NCBI GenBank assembly: GCA_945861865.1
Contig: CAMAWN010000023.1
Location: forward strand, 1-45,122
Direction: 5' to 3'
Source of the DNA: Candidatus Kuenenia stuttgartensis
Lineage (GTDB): Bacteria > Planctomycetota > Planctomycetia > Planctomycetales > Planctomycetaceae
DNA length: 45,122 bases
In this document: positions 7,641 to 15,220 of the stretch, in pieces
Layout of the letters: each line of letters starts with the position of its first letter
Position numbering within the stretch: position 1 is the stretch's first letter
Program-made: the position numbers and the translations under genes
Notes under the pieces: model-generated
The model's input: the letters and a program-made list of their open reading frames with translations, nothing else
The model's database searches: none
What the model was told of the DNA's origin: nothing

Positions 7641-8303
7641 ATGAGCACTCATCTCACTCGCGATCTTGGCGTTCTGCACCGCAACCTCCTGTCGATGTGC
7701 GCGACGGTCGAGGAGTTGGTCCACAAGGCGGTCGATGAACTCGCCGATCCGAATATCGATCGCGCCAAGGAGCTCGCCAAGCAGGATGACGAGGTGGATC
7801 GCTTCGATGTCAGCATCGAAGAGGAGTGCCTCAAGATTCTCGCTTTGCATCAGCCGGTCGCGATCGATTTGCGACGGATCACGACGGTCATGAAAATCTC
7901 CGGCGAACTGGAACGTGTCGCCGACATCAGCGTCCACATCGCCGAGCGGGCCTGCGCCCTGGTCAATCAGCCGGGGATCGAAGTCTCGGAAAAACTTCAA
8001 GAGATGGCCAGCCGAGCCGTCGAGATGCTGCACAAGGCGATCGACGCCTACGTCGGCCTCGACAGCCAGCTTGCGAGAAACATCGTCGAATCTGACAACG
8101 CCGTCGACGAACTCAACCGCGAGATCATCAGCGAATTGATGGACACCATGCAGCAGCACCCCGAACTCATCGAACCGGCGATAAGTCTCTTCTCCGCCAC
8201 CCGTCACATCGAACGGGTTGCCGACCACGCCACGAACATTGCCGAGGATGTGGTTTATTTGGTCGAAGGCGAAATCATCCGCCACCGAGCGCATTTTCGG
8301 TGA
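7641..8303 (+). CDS. phoU: Phosphate-specific transport system accessory protein PhoU
   Basis: 220 residues from the ATG at 7641 (MSTHLTRDLGVLHRNLLSMC). Two PhoU three-helix repeats are visible, each with the E/D-x-x-x-D metal-cluster pattern: LAKQDDEVDRFDVSIEEECL and IVESDNAVDELNREIISEL, and the paired phrases ISGELERVADISVHIAERA and SATRHIERVADHATNIAEDV. PhoU links the Pst transporter to the PhoR sensor and limits uptake when phosphate is plentiful. Last gene of the operon, 124 bp after pstB; a palindromic repeat begins 8 bp after its stop. Confidence 0.95.
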   Translation: MSTHLTRDLGVLHRNLLSMCATVEELVHKAVDELADPNIDRAKELAKQDDEVDRFDVSIEEECLKILALHQPVAIDLRRITTVMKISGELERVADISVHIAERACALVNQPGIEVSEKLQEMASRAVEMLHKAIDAYVGLDSQLARNIVESDNAVDELNREIISELMDTMQQHPELIEPAISLFSATRHIERVADHATNIAEDVVYLVEGEIIRHRAHFR

Positions 8304-8310
8304 ACTTGGA

Positions 8311-8424
8311 GTGCGGTGTGTCAGCACCGCTTTGGATTCTCAGCCGAAATCTGCTTTGATACGCCGCCTGTGGAACGGTCGCAGGCTTCTTTCTGTTCGA
8401 TCCAAAGTGGTGCTGACACGGCAC
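8311..8424. repeat. Dispersed palindrome, GTGCGG-GTGTCAGCACCGCTTTGGA family (copy 1)
   Basis: Arm 8311-8336 (26 bases, GTGCGGTGTGTCAGCACCGC then TTTGGA) pairs with arm 8401-8424 except for two mismatches and a two-base bulge; the arms enclose 64 bases. It begins 8 bp after the phoU stop and ends 7 bp before the ribF start, filling the whole gap. A second copy flanks another palindrome at 14037-14187. Confidence 0.8.
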
Positions 8425-8431
8425 ACCAAAG

Positions 8432-9364
8432 ATGCACATCCAACGCGATTTTCAACAACCCGACAAATACCACGGCGGCTGGGTCACCATCGGCAACTTT
8501 GACGGCGTGCATCGGGGACATCAAAGCATGTTGGCGACGCTTGTCGCGAGAGCGGGTGCCGCCAACTCTCCCGCGGTCGTGATGACGTTCGATCCACATC
8601 CCATCGCGCTGTTGCGACCACAACAGACGCCCCCGGCCTTGAGCCTGCTCGATCACAAACTCGAACTGTTTGCGCTACACGGCATCGACACGGTCGTCGT
8701 CTATCCAACCGATCACGCGCTATTGCAACTCACGCCGGACGAGTTCTTTCGCGAGATCGTGTTGGGCAAGCTCAATGCGATCGGCTTGGTCGAAGGCCCG
8801 AACTTTTTCTTTGGTCACCACCGAGCCGGCAACGTGCAGACGCTGCGAACGCTGTGTGAGGCTTCGGGCTGCTCACTGAATGTCGTCCCGGCGGTGATCG
8901 TGAATGGCCAAATGATTTCCTCGAGCGAAGTCCGAGCTCGAATTGCTTCCGGACGAATCACCGAAGCCGTCGAGATGCTCGGCCACCCGTATCGGGTGCG
9001 TGGCGTCATTGCCGAGGGTGCCGCACGCGGCCGGACCATTGGATTCCCGACGGCCAACCTGGAGGGGATCACGACGCTGTTGCCGCCAGATGGAGTCTAT
9101 GCGGGAGTTTGTGTGGTCGATGAGCGGATCTATCCAGCCGCGATCAACCTTGGCCAGAATCCAACGTTTGGCGAAACGGCACGAAAGTTCGAGGCACATC
9201 TGCTCGGCTTCGCGGGCGACTTGTACGGGCGGACGCTTGATGTCGATTTGCTGGCGCGGGTCCGGGATGTTGTGCGGTTTGAGTCGAGTGAGGCCTTAAA
9301 GCAACAGCTCAATCACGACCTGGAGACAGTGCGTGCTCTGGCGAACGCGGCGCGAGAGCAGTAG
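8432..9364 (+). CDS. ribF: Bifunctional riboflavin kinase / FAD synthetase RibF
   Basis: 310 residues. The N-terminal FAD synthetase (adenylyltransferase) domain carries the nucleotidyl-transferase motif IGNFDGVHRGH at 20-30 and later a conserved region SSSEVRARIASGRI. The C-terminal flavokinase domain starts at about 185 with GRTIGFPTANL (ATP/riboflavin site) and NLGQNPTFG. It converts riboflavin to FMN and FMN to FAD in the cytoplasm. The ATG at 8432 lies immediately behind the palindromic repeat, with no strong Shine-Dalgarno sequence. Confidence 0.95.
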   Translation: MHIQRDFQQPDKYHGGWVTIGNFDGVHRGHQSMLATLVARAGAANSPAVVMTFDPHPIALLRPQQTPPALSLLDHKLELFALHGIDTVVVYPTDHALLQLTPDEFFREIVLGKLNAIGLVEGPNFFFGHHRAGNVQTLRTLCEASGCSLNVVPAVIVNGQMISSSEVRARIASGRITEAVEMLGHPYRVRGVIAEGAARGRTIGFPTANLEGITTLLPPDGVYAGVCVVDERIYPAAINLGQNPTFGETARKFEAHLLGFAGDLYGRTLDVDLLARVRDVVRFESSEALKQQLNHDLETVRALANAAREQ

Positions 9365-9422
9365 TTTTGCCGGCCGATCGCCGTAGGCCGTTAGGCCAGA
9401 CAAGAACCACGGAAACTCACAC

Positions 9423-10409
9423 ATGCCGATCTCTTGGGAACCGCTTCGTCCGATTATTGCCGAGCACCAACGTTTTGTGCTCTCCAGCCATGTGCGGCCG
9501 GATGCCGATGCGCTGGGTTCAGAACTCGGCATGGCGGCGTTGCTCGAAGCGATGGGCAAGCAGGTGCGGATCGTCAACCCGTCGAGCTCACCAGCCAACC
9601 TGCTGTTCTTGGATCCGACGCAGCGAGTTAAGAAATTCGGTGAGGGCATGACTTCCGCCGAAGCGCTCGATACTGAAGTCCACATAATTCTGGACACCAG
9701 CGCGTGGGGGCAACTCACAGAACTCGGCAGCGTCATCAAACACACCAAGGCGAAGAAGGTGCTGATCGACCATCACTTCAGTTCGGACGATCTCGGCGCG
9801 GTCGAGTTCAAAGACACGAGTGCCGAAGCGACTGGCGCACTCGTCTTTCAGTTGTTCCGTTTCTTCGACGTGCCGATTTCGAAAGCCGCCGCCGACGCTC
9901 TGTTTTGTGCGATTGCGACCGACACCGGTTGGTTTCGATTTCCATCGACCACTGCGAACACGCTCCGCATTGCTGGCGACCTGATTGACGCCGGAGCGCA
10001 GCCGAATTTACTGTTCCAAGTGTTGTACGAGCAGACGACCCTCTCCAGAACCAAGTTGGCGGGCCGAGTGCTCAACACTGTGAAACTCGATTTCGATGGC
10101 AGGCTGGCGTACGTTACGGTGACTCAGCAAGACTTTGCCGAAACCGGTGCGGTTTCGGCCGACACGGAAGACCTCGTCAATGAGTGCCTGAAGATTTCAG
10201 GGACCCAAGCCGCGTTCATCGCCATTGAACAACCCACCAAATCCGTGAAAATCAGTTTCCGCAGCCGAGTCGGTTTGAATGTTGCCGAAATCGCCGAACG
10301 TTTCGGCGGCGGAGGCCACAAACAAGCCGCCGGTGCCATCCTCCCTGGACCTGTGCCAACCGCAATTGCTCAAGTGCTGACCGCGATCAAAGCGGCTTTG
10401 GCCACCTGA
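9423..10409 (+). CDS. nrnA: DHH-family phosphoesterase, NrnA-like (oligoribonuclease / pAp phosphatase)
   Basis: 328 residues. DHH domain: HVRPDADALGS at 23-33 (motif I), LDTSAWGQL with Asp91 (motif II) and IDHHFSSDD at 115-123 (motif III), followed by a DHHA1 domain ending in FGGGGHKQAAGA near residue 300. These are the manganese-binding and substrate-recognition motifs of NrnA-type enzymes, which degrade RNA 2-5 nt long and dephosphorylate 3'-phosphoadenosine 5'-phosphate. The gap of 58 bp after ribF suggests a common transcript. The exact substrate preference cannot be read from sequence. Confidence 0.9.
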   Translation: MPISWEPLRPIIAEHQRFVLSSHVRPDADALGSELGMAALLEAMGKQVRIVNPSSSPANLLFLDPTQRVKKFGEGMTSAEALDTEVHIILDTSAWGQLTELGSVIKHTKAKKVLIDHHFSSDDLGAVEFKDTSAEATGALVFQLFRFFDVPISKAAADALFCAIATDTGWFRFPSTTANTLRIAGDLIDAGAQPNLLFQVLYEQTTLSRTKLAGRVLNTVKLDFDGRLAYVTVTQQDFAETGAVSADTEDLVNECLKISGTQAAFIAIEQPTKSVKISFRSRVGLNVAEIAERFGGGGHKQAAGAILPGPVPTAIAQVLTAIKAALAT

Positions 10410-10449
10410 GTCCTTCCCCAACTCCCGCCTTTGAAAAGAGAGTCACGCG

Positions 10450-11016
10450 ATGTCTCAAGCTCATCTCGAACTCCACGAGCACCCGGGCGAACCTCGGCGA
10501 GGCTTCATAACACACGTTCTCGCCGCTGGCATCGGCCTGCTCGTCGGAACGGTGCCAGCCTTTGCGGGGCTGGCCTTCTTTCTTGATCCGATCATGCGAA
10601 AGAAGAAAAGCGGTGGCGGCGATGGCTTCCTGAAAATGCCGGTCACACTGGAAGCTCTGGAAATCAACGGCCAACCACAGTTGGTGAAGATCATCATGGA
10701 CCGGGTCGATGCCTGGAACACGTATCTCAATCAGCCCGTCGGATCGGTCTATCTGCGGCGGACGGACAAAGACAAAGTGGTGGCGTTCAACTCCAGTTGC
10801 CCGCATCTGGGTTGCATGGTGGATTACAAGGCGGCTGACAGAATCTATTTCTGCCCTTGCCACACGAGCGCTTTCGGAGAAGACGGCACGAAGCAAAACG
10901 ACATCCCACCACGAGGCCTCGACACGCTCGACGTCGATATCCGCAATGGCACCGAAGTCTGGGTCAAATTCCAAAACTTCCGAGCGACCACGCCGGACAA
11001 AATTCCGGTTGGCTGA
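10450..11016 (+). CDS. petC: Rieske iron-sulfur protein of a cytochrome bc/b6f-type complex
   Basis: 188 residues. One N-terminal membrane anchor (about 23-47, HVLAAGIGLLVGTVPAFAGLAFF). The 2Fe-2S site is complete: box 1 C117-P-H119-L-G-C122 and box 2 C135-P-C137-H138, giving Cys117/His119/Cys135/His138 as ligands and Cys122-Cys137 as the disulfide. It carries electrons from quinol at the Qo site to cytochrome c. It is followed, across a 96-bp gap holding a palindrome, by the cytochrome b gene on the same strand, as expected for a bc complex operon. Could equally be called QcrA. Confidence 0.94.
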   Translation: MSQAHLELHEHPGEPRRGFITHVLAAGIGLLVGTVPAFAGLAFFLDPIMRKKKSGGGDGFLKMPVTLEALEINGQPQLVKIIMDRVDAWNTYLNQPVGSVYLRRTDKDKVVAFNSSCPHLGCMVDYKAADRIYFCPCHTSAFGEDGTKQNDIPPRGLDTLDVDIRNGTEVWVKFQNFRATTPDKIPVG

Positions 11017-11028
11017 TCGTGGAGCAGC

Positions 11029-11104
11029 GTTTCAACCTGCCCGCTCGTGCCGACCTCCCGCATTCGATCCTCGAACTTGACAGGCAGGTTGAAAACCTGC
11101 CCCA
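11029..11104. repeat. Dispersed palindrome, TTTCAACCTGCC family
   Basis: GTTTCAACCTGCC at 11029-11041 pairs with GGCAGGTTGAAA at 11083-11094; the second arm extends into a small perfect palindrome of its own (GGCAGGTT-GAA-AACCTGCC, 11083-11101). It lies between the Rieske and cytochrome b genes and ends about 10 bp before the cytochrome b ATG. Confidence 0.7.
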
Positions 11105-11112
11105 CGGAAAAC

Positions 11113-12990
11113 ATGAACGCACTCATCAACTGGCTCGACGACCGTACTGGCTTCAAAAAGCTGCTGCACGAGGCGCTCTACGAAAACATTCCCGGCGGAG
11201 CACGCTGGCGATACGTTTGGGGCAGCACGCTCGTCTTCACCTTCTCCATCCAAGTCATCACCGGCCTCTTTCTGTGGACGGCATACAGTCCCAGCACGAC
11301 GACCGCTTGGGAGAGCGTGTACTACATCCAGAACCACATGCAGTATGGTTGGCTGGTGCGCGGGCTGCATCATTTCTCCGCGCAGGCGATGACCGTGCTG
11401 CTGGCGTTGCATCTGATGCAGGTCGTCATCGACGGAGCCTACAAAGCTCCGCGTGAGATCAATTTCTGGCTCGGGCTGATCTTGATGCAGATCGTGCTGG
11501 GCCTCGGCCTGACCGGTTATCTGTTGCCGTGGGATCAGAAGGGCTACTACGCGACGCGAGTCTCTACCGAGATCATGGGCGCGACGCCGGTCGTCGGTTC
11601 GCAGTTGCAACAACTCGCTCAAGGCGGTCCGGAGTATGGGCATCACACGTTGACTCGTTTCTTTGCGATGCACGCAGGAATTCTGCCCGGCACATTGATC
11701 GCGTTTCTGGTGCTGCACATCGCCGTCTTTCGCCGGCATGGGATCACGGTTCCCGATCCCGATCGCGCGCCGGCAGCGACGTTCTGGCCCGACCAAGTGT
11801 TGAAGGATGCGGTAGCGTGTCTCGCCGTGCTGGTCACAGTGCTCACGCTGACAATTTGGAAGGGAGCCGAACTTGCAGCCCCGGCCGATCCTTCCGAGGC
11901 CTACTCGGCCGCGCGACCAGAATGGTATTTCTTGTTTCTGTTTCAATTCCTGCGCTTCGCGTGGGTCGAGAAGCTCGGCATCCCGTTCGGTGCGATTTAT
12001 GTCCCTGGAGCTTTGATGGCGATCCTCGCGGCACTGCCAATCATTGGCCGCTGGCGAGCCGGTCATGTCCTGAATGTGCTGTTCATGATGGTGATGATGC
12101 TCGGCATCGCCGGCTTGACGGGATTGGCGTTGTACAACGATGCCAACGACCCGGACTTTCAAGCGTCGGTCAAGCAAGCTCATCTCGAAGCAATCCGCGT
12201 CGAGGAACTTGCCAAACGTCCCGCAGGCATCCCGCTCGAAGGCGCGGTCTCGTTGCTGCGAAACGATCCGAAGACGCAAGGTCCGCGTCTGTTCGCTCGC
12301 AATTGTGCTCCGTGCCACCGCTACGACGGCCACGATTCGACGGGGCACGACGTCGTAAAGATCGTCCAAAAAGAAGAGCACGGCCCGAAGGAACGCCTCG
12401 TCGAGAAGCCGACGGCCACCGATCTCGGAAACTTCGGCTCGCCCGAATGGATCAAGTCGGTCATCACCGATTTCAAAGGGACGTTCGCCGCGCTGGAGAA
12501 CGTCAAAGACAAAGAGGGCAACGTCGCCGAATCGTCGAAGCATTTCCTCGAAGGAGAGATGGCGAGCTGGTCCACGTCGCACGCGAATCATTGGCGAAGC
12601 GATCCGAAGAATGAACAAGCGTTGGCCGACCTCGTCGCGTTTCTGTATTCGCAAAGCAAACCCCTTGGAAAATCGGGCAGTTCTGACGAAGCGTTGAAAC
12701 GTGGACGGCAAATCTTCGAGACCGGCAAACTCCCGGTCGGCAAGTTTGAAACGAATTGCATCGACTGCCACTCGCTGCAACCGGTCGGTGAAGACAAGCT
12801 GCTCGGCGAAGTTGGAGCCGGCCCAACGCTGACGAACTACGGCGGCGAGCGTTGGCTGCGCGAGTTCCTCTCGAATGCCGGCCACGAAAAGTATTATGGT
12901 TCCAACAACGCCATGCCGGCCTTCGGCGGGCGCCTACTCGACCAAGAACTGGACCTCCTCGTCCGCTGGATGGTCGGGGATTACGAATAA
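11113..12990 (+). CDS. Cytochrome b fused to two cytochrome c domains
   Basis: 625 residues from the ATG at 11113; the open frame further upstream is repeat DNA. Residues 1-210 are a four-helix cytochrome b core: His86/His100 and His187/His202 are placed as the two haem b ligand pairs, with the 14-residue gap in the second pair that marks b6-type rather than bc1-type proteins. Then comes a subunit IV-like part with the Qo-site PEWY motif (PEWYFLFLFQFLR), and two haem c sites, C398-A-P-C-H and C549-I-D-C-H, the second with a late candidate Met ligand (AMPAFGG). One polypeptide thus holds quinol oxidation and electron exit. Partner of the Rieske protein upstream. The fusion is unusual against standard bc1 and b6f but related forms are known in planctomycetes. 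Confidence 0.93.
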   Translation: MNALINWLDDRTGFKKLLHEALYENIPGGARWRYVWGSTLVFTFSIQVITGLFLWTAYSPSTTTAWESVYYIQNHMQYGWLVRGLHHFSAQAMTVLLALHLMQVVIDGAYKAPREINFWLGLILMQIVLGLGLTGYLLPWDQKGYYATRVSTEIMGATPVVGSQLQQLAQGGPEYGHHTLTRFFAMHAGILPGTLIAFLVLHIAVFRRHGITVPDPDRAPAATFWPDQVLKDAVACLAVLVTVLTLTIWKGAELAAPADPSEAYSAARPEWYFLFLFQFLRFAWVEKLGIPFGAIYVPGALMAILAALPIIGRWRAGHVLNVLFMMVMMLGIAGLTGLALYNDANDPDFQASVKQAHLEAIRVEELAKRPAGIPLEGAVSLLRNDPKTQGPRLFARNCAPCHRYDGHDSTGHDVVKIVQKEEHGPKERLVEKPTATDLGNFGSPEWIKSVITDFKGTFAALENVKDKEGNVAESSKHFLEGEMASWSTSHANHWRSDPKNEQALADLVAFLYSQSKPLGKSGSSDEALKRGRQIFETGKLPVGKFETNCIDCHSLQPVGEDKLLGEVGAGPTLTNYGGERWLREFLSNAGHEKYYGSNNAMPAFGGRLLDQELDLLVRWMVGDYE

Positions 12991-12991
12991 C

Positions 12992-13072
12992 GTAGATCAG
13001 GCTTTCCAGCCTGACTCAAACGCTCTGCCGACGTCGATTGCCAATCCGGTCCGCCTGGAAAGGCTGACCTAC
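12992..13072. repeat. Dispersed imperfect palindrome, GGCTTTCCAGCC family
   Basis: GTAGATCAGGCTTTCCAGCC at 12992-13011 can pair imperfectly with CGCCTGGAAAGGCTGACCTAC at 13052-13072. It starts one base after the cytochrome b stop and ends 4 bases before the ATG of the next gene. A lone related arm (AACCTTTCCAGGCTGACC) lies at 29476-29493 after tex. Confidence 0.65.
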
Positions 13073-13076
13073 TTTT

Positions 13077-14081
13077 ATGCCACCAATCACCGTCCAAACC
13101 GGCGCACGATTGCATTTCGGATTGCTCGCCGTGCAAGCCGCAAGCGGTCGCAACTTCGGCGGCGTGGGGTTGATGGTCGATTCGCCCGGTGGTGTGCTCT
13201 CGGTCGAGGCCAGTGACCGCGACGAATGTTTGGCCGAACTGGAGTTCGCCGCGAGATTGACCGCTTGGCGAGACGAGTATCGCCAACGATGTCCCGTCGA
13301 ACATCGGCCACACGCTTGTCGCATTCAACTTTCGCAGATCATCCCGTCGCACGCCGGTTTGGGTTCGGGAACCCAAACGTCACTCGCTTTGGCCGCCGCG
13401 CTGGCTCGGTGGAGCGGCGAAGACAACGTGTCCGCCCCGGAATTGGCTCGTCGAGTCGGCCGCGGCGCGCGATCTGCGCTCGGCATTCACGGCTTTCAAC
13501 ACGGCGGCTTGTTGGTCGAGGGGGGCAAGCGGCAGTCCGACGAGATCAGTCCGCTCGTCGCGCGGCTCGACTTTCCATCGGAATGGCGAGTGTTACTGGT
13601 CTCACCCAACGGCCGTCGAGGTTTGTCGGGGGACGCCGAACGCGCCGCATTCTCGCAACTGACTCCGATGCCTGCCTCGTTGACCGAGACGCTTTGCCGA
13701 ATCGTGCTCATGGAATTGCTGCCTGCCGTCGCGAACGCCGATTTCTCATCGACCGCAGCGGCGCTCCGAGAGTTTGGCCAGTTGAACGGTTCGCACTTCG
13801 CACCGGTTCAAGGGGGCGTCTTCGCCGATCCACAGATGGCCGAGTTGGTGACGTGGTTGACGGAGCAAGGTTGTGTCGGAATCGGCCAATCCTCGTGGGG
13901 GCCAACGCTGTGGGTTCTGTGTCGTGACGAGTCCGAGGCCATTCGCTGCCGTGAAAAAATTGTGACTCATCCGACGGCCAGAGCTTGTACGATTCACCTC
14001 ACTGCGGCACAAAATGCGGGAGCAACGATCTCTGGAGTGCGGGGTGTCAGTACCGCTTTGAATCGCTGCCCGACTAAATGA
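13077..14081 (+). CDS. Beta-ribofuranosylaminobenzene 5'-phosphate synthase family protein (GHMP fold)
   Basis: 334 residues. N-terminal ARLHFGLL, a central GHMP-type glycine/serine loop PSHAGLGSGTQTSLALAAAL (about 97-116), and GIHGFQHGGLLVEGG are the typical blocks of beta-RFAP synthases. The enzyme condenses PRPP with 4-hydroxybenzoate or 4-aminobenzoate in methanopterin biosynthesis; planctomycetes and methylotrophs use the dephospho form for C1 transfer. The last ~16 residues (SGVRGVSTALNRCPTK) are encoded by the dispersed palindrome that starts at 14037, so the natural C-terminus has been replaced or extended by repeat sequence. No other C1 gene is in the window. Confidence 0.88.
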   Translation: MPPITVQTGARLHFGLLAVQAASGRNFGGVGLMVDSPGGVLSVEASDRDECLAELEFAARLTAWRDEYRQRCPVEHRPHACRIQLSQIIPSHAGLGSGTQTSLALAAALARWSGEDNVSAPELARRVGRGARSALGIHGFQHGGLLVEGGKRQSDEISPLVARLDFPSEWRVLLVSPNGRRGLSGDAERAAFSQLTPMPASLTETLCRIVLMELLPAVANADFSSTAAALREFGQLNGSHFAPVQGGVFADPQMAELVTWLTEQGCVGIGQSSWGPTLWVLCRDESEAIRCREKIVTHPTARACTIHLTAAQNAGATISGVRGVSTALNRCPTK

Positions 14082-14187
14082 CGCCGAGTAGCCACGCTCG
14101 CCAGAGCGTGGACGAACGAAGACCTGGTTGTCCACGCTCTGACGAGCATGGCTACGTCAAATCCAAAGCGGTGCTGACACCCCGTAC
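14037..14187. repeat. Composite nested palindrome (two dispersed families)
   Basis: Outer arms 14037-14061 (GTGCGGGGTGTCAGTACCGC then TTTGA) and 14162-14187 are the same family as 8311-8424. Inside them, GTAGCCACGCTCGCCAGAGC (then GTGGA) at 14088-14112 pairs with 14131-14155 with only two G-T-tolerated mismatches. The element therefore looks like one palindromic repeat inserted inside another. It overlaps the 3' end of the beta-RFAP synthase gene and ends 16 bp before the isochorismatase-family ATG. Confidence 0.85.
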
Positions 14188-14203
14188 CACAAAGGTTGGC
14201 CGC

Positions 14204-14776
14204 ATGACTTACGAACGCAGTCACGAACTGATCGGGCGAGATGAGAGTCGCTTGCTGATCGTCGATGTGCAAGAAAAACTGATGCCGGCGATCCCCGTGC
14301 GCGAGTCGCTGATCGCGAACTGCCGCAAGCTGATCGAAGCCGCGAAGCTGTTCGGCGTGCCGGTCTCGGCGACCGAGCAGTACGCGAAGGGACTCGGCCC
14401 GACGGTGCCGCAACTGCGCGAGTTGCTCGGCGGCGTGCCGATTCCCGACAAAGTCTGTTTCAGCGCGGCCGAGTGCCTGGGCTGGGGGACGGCAGCCGAG
14501 CATCCCGACGGCCGCTTTCAGATCGTCGTGGCGGGCATCGAAGCTCACGTCTGCGTGCTGCAAACGGTGCTCGACCTGCTGTCGAGCGGCTATCAAGTCT
14601 TCGTTCCCGCCGACGCCCTCGCCAGCCGAGCCAAACTCGACTGGAAAATCGCCCTCCGCCGCCTGGCCGCCAGCGGAGCGATCATCACCACCACCGAATC
14701 CGTGATGTTCGAATGGTGCGCCGCTGCTGACTCGCCGGAGTTCAAACAGGTGAGTCGGCTCATCAAAGGTGATTAG
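14204..14776 (+). CDS. Isochorismatase-family cysteine hydrolase
   Basis: 190 residues from the ATG at 14204, preceded by AAAGG at 8 nt spacing; the longer open frame upstream is repeat DNA. The catalytic triad is visible: Asp in LLIVDVQEKL, Lys in PDKVCFSA, and Cys in VVAGIEAHVCVLQTVLDLL, the usual D-K-C arrangement including the G-x-E-(T/A)-H-V-C loop. The EAHVC variant is commonest in YcaC-like/hydrolase members rather than true isochorismatases. Substrate unknown. Cytoplasmic. It is followed by an IS remnant. Confidence 0.88.
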   Translation: MTYERSHELIGRDESRLLIVDVQEKLMPAIPVRESLIANCRKLIEAAKLFGVPVSATEQYAKGLGPTVPQLRELLGGVPIPDKVCFSAAECLGWGTAAEHPDGRFQIVVAGIEAHVCVLQTVLDLLSSGYQVFVPADALASRAKLDWKIALRRLAASGAIITTTESVMFEWCAAADSPEFKQVSRLIKGD

Positions 14777-14805
14777 TGTGACCAATCATTTCGTCTAGGC
14801 CGTGT

Positions 14806-15218
14806 TGACATTCACGCGTGCAGGATCATGGTTGCGGCCAAGTGGATCGTCTGAAGCACTTGGTCGCCATCGTCGCCCTTGTCGGCGATCACTTGTTCTG
14901 ACGCGAGTCCCTTCCGTCGCGGCGCGGCCTGAGTGATGTCGTGCGTCTGACTGGGCGTGAGCAAAAACTTCACCGGGGTGCCGAGTCCGTCGCAGGCCGC
15001 GTGAATCTTCGTGCCGAATCCGCCTCGCGACCGGCCGAGCTCCTGAGGCCCGTTTTTTACGAGCGCCCGTCGCATGAACGTGATCGCGAATGATCGTGGC
15101 GTCCAGCATCACCCACTCCAGATCGGGGTCTGGAAGGGTGTCGAAGACTCGCGGCCACACCTTTCTTGGCCCAGCGATGGAACCATGGAAAGACACGGGG
15201 CGACTCGTGACGGACGGA
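14806..15218 (-). pseudogene. IS5-family transposase remnant, frameshifted
   Basis: Read on the minus strand in several frames: NSV...FHRWAKKGV, then VWPRVFDTLPDPDLEWVMLD (with the first catalytic Asp, LDATIIR), then GRSRGGFGTKIHAACDGLG and HDITQA, then SEQVIADKGDDGDQVLQTI with the second Asp. These are the standard blocks of IS5-type DDE transposases, but at least two frameshifts separate them and the C-terminal Glu region is gone. The remnant starts 30 bp after the isochorismatase-family stop and abuts the stop codon of pit (15221). No intact terminal inverted repeats were found. Confidence 0.85.
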
Positions 15219-15220
15219 AT

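Noticed and set aside
11032..12885. A 617-codon open frame antisense to cytochrome b
   Set aside because: Composition is Arg/His/Gln-rich shadow coding of a well-supported plus-strand gene.
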